Source of the DNA: DASXUX01 sp036504595
GTDB taxonomy: Bacteria > Planctomycetota > SZUA-567 > H5-PLA8
DNA length: 64,000 nt
Direction of reading: 5' to 3'
Assembly (NCBI GenBank): GCA_036504595.1
Contig: DASXUX010000065.1
Coordinates: 62,001 to 126,000, forward strand
Shown one piece after another: positions 57,218 to 64,000 of the stretch. A model generated the notes under the pieces. The model was not told where the DNA came from and searched no databases. It worked only from the letters and a program-made list of their open reading frames with translations. A program made the translations under genes and the position numbers. The number at the start of each line of letters is the position of its first letter. The stretch's first letter is position 1.

Positions 57218-58633
57218 TTAGCGACCTGACCCAGGCCATTTCCCATGCGGGTACTTGTCGCGGTAGGCCGCCCACATGTCTCTACAGAACGGGGATACAC
57301 TGTTCGCACCTTGACCTGCGTCGCTACCGCGCTGCATGACTCGATCTGCGTAGTCAAGGAAAGCGTCGTGGTTCCAGGCATCCTTCTGCTCCATTATGAG
57401 GACTGCCAAGGCAACCGCCACAATGCCCGGGTAATTGACGCTCCGATAAGGCGTGTCCCAACCACGGTTGTCTCTTTCAGGCTCAAGAGCATGACGGATG
57501 CCCCATTCTGGCATCCCTATATCTTTGGCCTCATAGGGCTCCTTGTCTTTGGCGCGTTGATCCGGCTTCCACCTTGGACTGTGGCTGAGGTCCACATCGG
57601 CTTGAGTCACATAGAAGGTCTGCTCATTGTCCTGAAATCGGGTTTTCCAGTGGCCGACATCCTTCATGTGTGGATCATTCAGCGCCAATCCGGCGATGAG
57701 TATGGGGAGCTTTCGACCGGCACCGTGGCCGCCATCCGCTGGCCAGCCGCCGCTCGCGTCGGAAATGCCTGTCAAATCGATTCCGAACTGCACCATATTG
57801 ATTAAGAGCTTTTCCTTGTTCGGCTGGCCAGGCAGCCTGCTGAAATCGAGATTCATCAAAAGTCCCGCCTGGGATAAAATTGCGCTGATTTCGCGACCGT
57901 AATTCGGCATGTTTTCCGTTGGATGAATATCCGCGCCCAGCCATTGAGTGACATGGTCTATCCAGGGACGTTCCATACTCTTGGCAATCTCGTTCGGATC
58001 GGGCGTCTTTGGGGGCGGTGGCAGATTCTTTAGCTTAGAGAGGTCGAGCTGTTTTAAGTTGTACTTTACGGTTTTGTCCTTACCGCAGTACGGCGGGCGG
58101 AAACTTCCTTCCGGGGCTGGACCTTTCAGAATAGTCAAGACGGCTGCGGAGCGAGTCGCCGAACGCGGAGCATGACTATAGCCGGCAAAGTGCGGCGTGC
58201 CGGGCTCTGTGTCCGCCTCCGACTTAAAGAGCCAGCTCACCATGGATACCAAACTCGAATCGGGGGCGAGCACCAAAGGCGATTCCGGCGAAACTGGTTT
58301 GCCGTCGATCAGTCCGGCGTTTAAAGCCGGGGCGTAGCTCCCCTTGATGCGATTGTCGTATCCTTGCTTATCGGTCGTGCCGGGGTTGGCCATCGAACCA
58401 TCCTGTCCCGGTTCCGGCGAAAACCCCGGCGCGTGGAGGTCGGTGGTAATACCGATGATCTTCACTGGGCCAACAACCCAGTAGTCGCCCGTTACGAATC
58501 TCCCAGTCGAATACGGCTTGTCGAATCTCCACGTGATACCGTACTGCGTTATCTTCTGCAGTTCTCCAGGCTCGGCGGAGACGCCAATCCACGAGGCCGA
58601 AAAACAGACCACGCCCAAGATCCAGTGTTTCAT
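57218..58633 (-). CDS. Secreted protein of unknown function, conserved type
   Basis: Predicted 471 residues from ATG 58633 (AGAGGG seven bases upstream). The signal peptide ends WIGVSAEPG. The N-terminal third is beta-rich (YGITWRFDKP, GDYWVVGPVKIIGITTDLH, QGYDNRIKGSYAPALNAG); the second half is helical with many Trp and His residues (DASGGWPADGGHGAGRKLP, GIRHALEPERDNRGWDTPYR). I recall similar secreted proteins in PVC genomes but no known activity. A lyase-like helical fold with His/Tyr residues is possible. It stands alone on the minus strand. Confidence 0.7.
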   Translation of the reverse strand: MKHWILGVVCFSASWIGVSAEPGELQKITQYGITWRFDKPYSTGRFVTGDYWVVGPVKIIGITTDLHAPGFSPEPGQDGSMANPGTTDKQGYDNRIKGSYAPALNAGLIDGKPVSPESPLVLAPDSSLVSMVSWLFKSEADTEPGTPHFAGYSHAPRSATRSAAVLTILKGPAPEGSFRPPYCGKDKTVKYNLKQLDLSKLKNLPPPPKTPDPNEIAKSMERPWIDHVTQWLGADIHPTENMPNYGREISAILSQAGLLMNLDFSRLPGQPNKEKLLINMVQFGIDLTGISDASGGWPADGGHGAGRKLPILIAGLALNDPHMKDVGHWKTRFQDNEQTFYVTQADVDLSHSPRWKPDQRAKDKEPYEAKDIGMPEWGIRHALEPERDNRGWDTPYRSVNYPGIVAVALAVLIMEQKDAWNHDAFLDYADRVMQRGSDAGQGANSVSPFCRDMWAAYRDKYPHGKWPGSGR

Positions 58634-58825
58634 GCCATCGCCCTCTAGCAGTACGTTCGCACTTCACATACTACCAGAGTTTTCGAATTATAGCAGGCTG
58701 CCGAACAATGCGCTCACGCGCTAATCGCACAACGAAGGTCATTGTGGGCGCTCTACTCGCGTACGCGTTCACTCTTCTGGTTGAAAGCACATACGCGGTG
58801 ATGCCCATGAGTGTTGTGTAAGCCA

Positions 58826-59094
58826 CTACTCTACGTGGATCGTGATCAAACCAGGTTGCAGTCCCTCCGATTCTGCGCGGATAAAGATATCCCCCGGCTT
58901 ACGTTTGCTGCGCACGACCAGTTGCGCCCGGCCCTGATAGGTGTGTCATCGAAGGCGGGTGTTTCTGCGCAAGCGGGGTCGGAGTTGGTAAATCGCCAGT
59001 CGAAATCAAACAATTCACGAACACGTGGCGAACCGGCCGCAGGGCAATGGACCGCAGACAAAAGCAAGGCGAGTATAACGAATGTTCTCGTCAT
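58826..59094 (-). pseudogene. GH2 beta-galactosidase reduced to its two ends
   Basis: From ATG 59094: signal peptide (MTRTFVILALLLSAVHCPAAG), then RELFDFDWRF and ETPAFDD, the N-terminal opening of GH2 beta-galactosidases. After residue 51 (about 58940) the sequence in another frame reads GRAQLVVRSKRKPGD and GLQPGLITIHVE, then a stop at 58826, the typical C-terminal end of the same family. About 700 central residues are therefore missing. The N-terminal frame runs on to a stop at 58846. Confidence 0.7.
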
Positions 59095-59733
59095 TGGTGT
59101 CGCCTTTTTAGCCCCACGACAGCTGTCCTCAAGTAACTGTTACACCCTTGATGGAGTCGTGTTCCTGGGAAAGCAAGACTCTCGCACCTGCCAATCTCAG
59201 GGTTGTGCTCGAAGGTCGGCGCGGCGTTCTGCTCGTCCGAGTTCACCCGAACTGGACCTGTGCGTTGAACTAGACCACTGCGTGGTAAAGCGCCCACAAC
59301 GGCCTTCGCTGTGCGACCAGCGAGTTCTGGCGATGTGGTTGGGTCTGTTTACTTACGCGGTGGATCCGCTACCCCGGCTTTAAAAGGACGTTAAGTGCGT
59401 CATCTAGCGCAAGCTGCGTTTGTGCCAGTGGCGAACGTGCTCTCTTTTTCGCGCCGCCGGCCTAAAAACGGCACCGGCCGCATAGTACTAAGGTGTTATA
59501 GGAATAACGGCACACTTTTACTGCATTTTATACATCTCAACTTAGACTCCGAACCGCAACCTAGGGCTGCCGGGCAGTAAGCCTGGATGGAAGGCCCGCG
59601 CGGGCAATAGCTGATCACAAAGGTGCTGCGCCCCAACCAAAGTGCGCCGAAAAAGGACGAACGCCGGAGCCGGCTTTCGCCGGCACATTAGCTGTTTCTG
59701 ACTCGCTAGTACGTGCAAGAGTCCAGGAGACTG
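59095..59733. other. Gene-free stretch before the diguanylate cyclase
   Basis: No gene is convincing. A short hairpin, GCCGGC at 59669-59674 and 59679-59684 with loop TTTC, lies about 50 bases before the next start; it has no T tract. Upstream promoters of both flanking genes must be here. I looked for a cyclic-di-GMP riboswitch and did not find its conserved core. Confidence 0.4.
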
Positions 59734-61284
59734 ATGCGAGTGAGCACAAGGGGCGACGACGTGACTTCCTTGCAGGGCGAGGTTCTCATGACCGGCGCCT
59801 TTGTTCGCCCAAGCCGGGTGTTGCTGGTTTCGGCCTCTCAGAACGAAGCGGCGCACATCGAGCGTGTGCTAGCTCTTGACAACAACTCGGTTGAGTCCGT
59901 CGCCACATTTGGGGAGGCCATGGCCAGCCTTGAGGAGGGCAAGCCGGACCTCATCCTTTTGGGCGCGGCGCTAGGCAACCCGGTTGGTTTTGACTTCTGC
60001 CGGACGCTAAAGCAGGTGCCAAGCCTGCAATACATTCCTGTCGTCATTTTCCTCTCCAGCAGCGCCGCAGGCAGCCAAATCGATGCGCTCGACTGCGGCG
60101 CCAACGACGTGGTGCGCGAGCCGCTTGATGAGCTCGTCTTCCGCGCCCGCATTCGCGCGCTGCTCAAGTACAAACGCGCAGTGGCGGCGCTCCGCAGCGC
60201 TCGCAACACGCTCGAGCAGCAGGTACACGAGCGGACCGTAGAGTTGCAGGCGCGAGAGGAAGACCTGCAGAGGGAGATCGCTGGGCACAAGCAGACCGAG
60301 GCGGCCCTGAAGGAGAGCCAGGAGCGCTATGCTCTGGCTGCCCGAGGCTCGAACGACGGCCTCTGGGACTGGGACCTGCGCACCAACAAAGTGTACTTTT
60401 CGCCGAGGTGGAAGAGCATGCTGGGCCATCCGGATAGCGCCCACTTCGAATCGCCCGAGGACTGGTTCGCGTGTATCACGCCTGCCGACGTGGAGCCCTT
60501 CCAGCAGTCGCTCCGCGCACATCTGGAGGGCGTCACCGAGACCTTCTCGGTCGAGTGCCGTCTGCAACATAAAGACCGCACACTCCGCTGGGTGCTGGTG
60601 CGCGGAATGGCGGTCCGCGACGAGAATGGCGTCGCCTGCCGGATCGCCGGGTCGCAGACCGACATCACGACGCGCAAGATGATGGAACTCCACTTGCGTC
60701 ATGACGCCGTCCACGACTCCTTAACCGGCCTGCCCAACCGCACCCTTCTGGTTGATCGTCTTGCCCAGGCCATCGCGCGAATGAAGCGCGATCCGGCGCG
60801 CGGCTATGCCGTGCTGCTGCTCGACATCGACAAGTTCAAGATCGTAAACGACAGCCTCGGCCACGGCATCGGCGACCACCTGCTCATTGAGTTCGCTCGC
60901 CGCCTGCGCCAGTCAGGGCGCGCCTCCGATACTGTCGCCCGTCTGGGGGGTGATGAGTTTGTCGTGCTGCTTGAGAATAGCGGCGGGTTACCGGCGGCCA
61001 CGGCAGCCGCGGAGCGCATCCACGCGGACTTCAAGACTCCGCTGAACGTCCACGGGCGACAGATGTACGTCACCACCAGCGTCGGTGTGGTGATCGGCAG
61101 GCCGCGGTACCAGCGTGCCGACGACGTGTTGCGCGATGCAGACACCGCGCTCTATGAGGTGTCTCACCGGCACCCACTCGCCAGCATTTGTGGAGGAGGG
61201 GTTGACGAACGCCACTGCGGCAAACAAGCCAGTCGTTCTGCAGGTGCAGTTTATCTTCAACGGCGTGCTCTATCAGGCAGATAA
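59734..61284 (+). pseudogene. Receiver-PAS-GGDEF diguanylate cyclase with replaced 3' end
   Basis: ATG 59734 (AGGAG four bases upstream) is preferred; GTG 59713 is possible. Order: receiver-like domain (about 25-150), coiled coil (about 150-200), PAS (about 205-320, DGLWDWDLRTNKVYFSPRW) and GGDEF (about 335-475). The GGDEF site is intact (RLGGDEFVVLL) with an inhibitory site RASD five residues before it. In the receiver the usual phosphate-accepting Asp is Gly (PDLILLGAAL), so phosphorylation is unlikely. Native homology stops at DADTALYE (about 61155). The remaining 40 residues are read out of frame through another gene's tail. A following domain such as EAL may have been lost. It would make cyclic di-GMP in the cytoplasm if functional. 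Confidence 0.7.
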
Positions 61285-61330
61285 GAACATGCTCTACACC
61301 GGCACCGGAAAGACAGGCCGGGCGAAGTAG
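61160..61330 (+). pseudogene. Tail of the shared C-terminal module (third copy)
   Basis: In the frame ending at the stop 61328-61330, the residues LTGTHSPAFVEEGLTNAT, then VVLQVQFIFNGVLYQ and YTGTGKTG, align with the end of the Kelch giant (KGTFASALANYGLTNTT ... FVIFNETFCQQ ... KTGG). Only the last 55 or so residues of the module survive, directly behind the truncated GGDEF frame. A terminator follows 27 bases later, which fits a genuine gene end. Confidence 0.6.
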
Positions 61331-61356
61331 AAGACGAGCGAAGACTCACGATGTCC

Positions 61357-61396
61357 AGAGCACCCCCGCGAAACGAGTAGCGGGGTGCTTTGTTTC
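61357..61396 (+). terminator. Rho-independent terminator
   Basis: AGCACCCC (61359-61366) pairs with GGGGTGCT (61382-61389) around a GC-rich loop, and is followed by TTTGTTTC. It lies just behind the C-terminal module tail on the same strand and would end its transcript. Confidence 0.7.
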
Positions 61397-61990
61397 TGTG
61401 CGCACGATGGTGGAGTCGCCAGTATTCTTCAGTGCGCTGCGGTCACTTCGACGATGAGCAGGATAGGCGGCTGCAGTTTTCGGGCCGTGTAAACGCTTGC
61501 CGTGGAACGGGACCATGCTTACTTGGAGACCTGCAGCAAGAGCGGCGGAAGTTCAAGCTTACGACTCGAGCGCGAGGCGGAGAAAGCCACAACTAACTAA
61601 CTGATGCGTGCAATGAGGCGTACGACAGCATTTTCTTAAAGGAGCGGTCGGTGCGCGAAGGCTATGAAGCCATCACGAACTCCTTCGAACAGTGGTGTAC
61701 GGCGGCATTCCCGCTTAAAAGATCGGCCGGTGTCGGATATCCTATCCTAAGAGGAGCTATGAAGATTCCCCGGTTTCAAGCTGGCGCGTGGGCTTATGGT
61801 AACACCTTTTAGTTTTTCCTAGCGCGCGACTGCTGCGATCAGCGTCAGTATTGCGGCCTTGATGTGTTCGGGAAGTGCCTGCCATGACGCGACTATCTGT
61901 AGCAAATCAAGTGGTAGACCTATGCTAGGCTCTTTAGGCGGACATCTGGGCGGTAATGCTGCTTCTGAGTTTGCGCTAAGTTGCTGGCTG
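61397..61990. other. Gene-free stretch
   Basis: No gene or RNA that I can support. It separates the terminator from the convergent minus-strand gene ending at 61991. Confidence 0.4.
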
Positions 61991-64000
61991 CTATTGGGCT
62001 TCTGGGATCCTATGCTTGGGTTTTGAATCCACTGCGGCCAGGTTGCAGCTGTTGCTCCACGTGGCAGCATCGGCCTGCCAGTCTGACTTGGAGACGGCCG
62101 CAGGATACGTCGCGCCGCTGAGCCGGTAGGGATCGTTGTTGGCAAAATACGTGCGAATGGCGCCACACCAAGCGGTCGCTTGGGCAGGATCGGCGCCGGT
62201 TGTGCCGGCGTAGCCCGTGGTGCCTTCGATTTCCACCAGATTCACCCATGCGACCACGGCGCGGCTATAGCCCCACCGCGCCAGGATGTAACGATAGTAA
62301 TTCTTCTGGTACACCCACTGCGCTGTATCGTTGGAACCGCTTGTGGTTTGAAAGAAGTTCGTGGCGGTACAAAGGCTTGAGTAGGCGAGATTATCCCAGT
62401 AGCCAGTGCCCCAACTGTGAGTACCGGTCTGACGCAGATTGCCGTGTGACCAAATGGATGGCAGCAGGTACACCCCGGCCGCCTCAGCGCGAGCGACGAC
62501 GCCGTCAAGATAGGCGCATGCCGGCTGGTTATAAACGCCGATCCCTTGCGTGATGTTCTCGATCGGGGCGCGGGGCTGCGAATCGTTTGGCGTAATCCAC
62601 GGGGAGTTCACCCAGAAGCTCATCAGGTTGATCCCTTGCGCAGCCAGGCTGGAGAACGCCGGCTGTTCGACATCGTATTGCCAGCCGTTGTTGGCGCCGA
62701 TGGCGTACAGCACGGGGCCTTCAGTAAACCGCAGGTTGTTGCCGTCAATTCGCGCAAAGCCGGGCGAAGCTGAGGCGACACAGGTCAAGCTGCCACCCGA
62801 CCAATTGGCCGTCCCGCCGCTGTCCTGAGCGCTGACAGTGAAGGTCCATGTGCCAGTTTGCGTTGGAGCAAAACGCAGGCGCCAGGTGGCGCCATCATAG
62901 TAGCCGCAAACCGGTCGCTGGCTGGCATCGGGCGCGGTAAACGTTGCATTCAGATCCAGACCGCCTGAACCTGGGCGCGGATCGTAGTTGTTGATGTAGG
63001 TTCCGCCGGTGAGAGCAACCACCAGTTCGACCTTGCCGTACTTAGGCGCGGCCTGCGGATCTGCAGGCGCAACGATGCTGACACCGCTGATCGTCAGCGG
63101 GGAGGCGACCGTAATGTCAAACGCGCTGCTGATAGCATCGGGCAGCCCGGACGCACTGGCCGTCAACGTGTACCCTGTTGCCGCGTTATTAATGGAGAGC
63201 CCGCTGAATGTCGCAACACCGCTGAGAGCTGACAGCGTTTTTGTTCCTCCGTGGTAACGGTGGTTCCAAAGCCGTCTTGCAGCGCCACAACCGGTCGTAT
63301 CCCGAACCCAATCCCCGCTTTGCCGCCGCCGGGCTGCGTCGTGAAGGCCAGTTGCGTGGCCGCCGTAGAAAGCGTCCAACTGCCGCTGCCAGAGACGCGC
63401 TTGATTACCAGATACGCGCTCTGCGTGCTGGAAGGGGTGTAACTGATGCTCTCGGTGGTGCCGTTGCCTGAGTTGGTGCTGGAAGACAGGATCACCGGGT
63501 TGCCTTTGGCATCAGGGGCGGCCGAATACAGGTACAGATCGAAGTCACCGGTCGATGGCGTCGCCAGGTTGAAAACAACACGCCGGCTCTGTACCAGAGA
63601 GACTCTGCGGCCCCACGCGCGGCGATCAAAGATGCCGCCCGCGGTCGAGTCCGATAGCGTGCCACCGCTATAGGCGGTCATAACGCATTCAATAGCGGCA
63701 TCCACATTCAGCATGCCGTAACCTTCGTAGATGTCCTTGGGGGCAGCGGCGCGGCCGAGTGCCGGGTTGGCGCCGGCGCTTGCTTCTCGGACGGCATTGC
63801 TCTCTGTCGCCGTGGCGCATAGCAGCGCCTTTACGAGTTTTGCGTGCGTGGCGGAGTTGAAATCCCATGTCACTCCAGACTGCTGCAGGGCATCGATAAC
63901 CAGTGCGGCGGATCCGGCAGCGAACGGTGAGGCCATGGATGTCCCCATCATCGGGGTGTAGTCATTGGCCTGCACGTCCGCAAAACTGCTGTTCTCCGCG
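61991..64000 (-). pseudogene. Subtilase joined to Ig-like and glycosidase domains, frameshifted; cut by window edge
   Basis: Entering from the right edge, the frame reads the catalytic Ser block of a subtilisin (YTPMMGTSMASPFAAG) and a P-like beta domain (FDLYLYSAAPDAKG). It then enters a B-type Ig unit as in the Kelch giant (QLAFTTQPGGGKAGIGFG to FGTTVTTE), where homology breaks near 63240. In another frame the same unit continues (GTKTLSALSGVATFSGL). A DUF5060-like domain (YDGATWRLRFAPTQTGTWTF) and a TIM-barrel glycosidase-like domain follow (LYAIGANNGWQYDVEQP, MSFWVNSPWITPND, AVVAWVNLVEIEG). The end (after NLAAVDS, about 62030) also looks premature. About 20 residues are lost at the break. 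The gene continues beyond 64000. Confidence 0.65.

Noticed and set aside
59520..59730. Cyclic di-GMP riboswitch before the GGDEF gene
   Set aside because: The conserved core sequences and tetraloop-receptor arrangement were not found; only a short GC hairpin is there.

Overview
The window looks like a chromosomal segment of a GC-rich, Gram-negative, polysaccharide-degrading bacterium, most probably of the PVC group (Verrucomicrobiota, Lentisphaerota or Planctomycetota). I infer this from eight intact formylglycine-type sulfatases and one broken one, secreted glycoside hydrolases, LacI- and XylR-type regulators, a PDZ/HEAT secreted protein and a very large Kelch/Ig-like exported protein. No rRNA, ribosomal gene or other marker is present, so the phylum is an inference.

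Layout. 0-14.3 kb: two tandem paralogous membrane-anchored coiled-coil/beta-propeller-like proteins, then on the minus strand a 3042-residue exported protein with 14 Kelch units and about twenty Ig-like/MBG/PKD units. This block lies between two direct 194-bp repeats, each ending in a tRNA-like T arm plus CCA. 14.5-25.2 kb: a LacI-type regulator with a perfect palindrome just upstream, a clan-A glycosidase, and a divergent pair (XylR-type regulator against a beta-helix protein coupled to a secreted propeller-like protein). 26-54 kb: a mostly plus-strand polysaccharide utilisation region with sulfatases, a GH106 rhamnosidase, a GH78-like rhamnosidase that lacks its catalytic core, a GH10 enzyme, a beta-helix protein, an alpha/beta-hydrolase esterase and a jelly-roll-like protein. 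54-64 kb: a PDZ/HEAT protein, an unknown secreted protein, a GH2 remnant, a diguanylate cyclase and a subtilase-glycosidase chimera cut by the window edge.

Together the genes fit extracellular or periplasmic breakdown of a sulfated polysaccharide carrying rhamnose and possibly xylose, with sulfatases and an esterase removing decorations and GH78/GH106/GH2/GH10 cutting the sugars. The substrate is inferred. No SusC/SusD pair and no sulfatase-maturing radical SAM enzyme is visible.

The most striking feature is a series of abrupt, collinear gene junctions from about 25 kb rightwards. The N-terminal part of one reading frame meets the C-terminal part of the same or a different gene, usually out of frame, while the flanks stay clean open frames (near 25.5, 32.57, 42.7, 43.55, 53.54, 54.2, 56.23, 58.94, 61.16 and 63.24 kb). 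This is either recurrent real deletion or an assembly whose gaps were closed without Ns. The junctions also expose an apparently undescribed C-terminal module present three times: complete in the Kelch giant, nearly complete at 56.4-56.9 kb, and as a tail at 61.2-61.3 kb.
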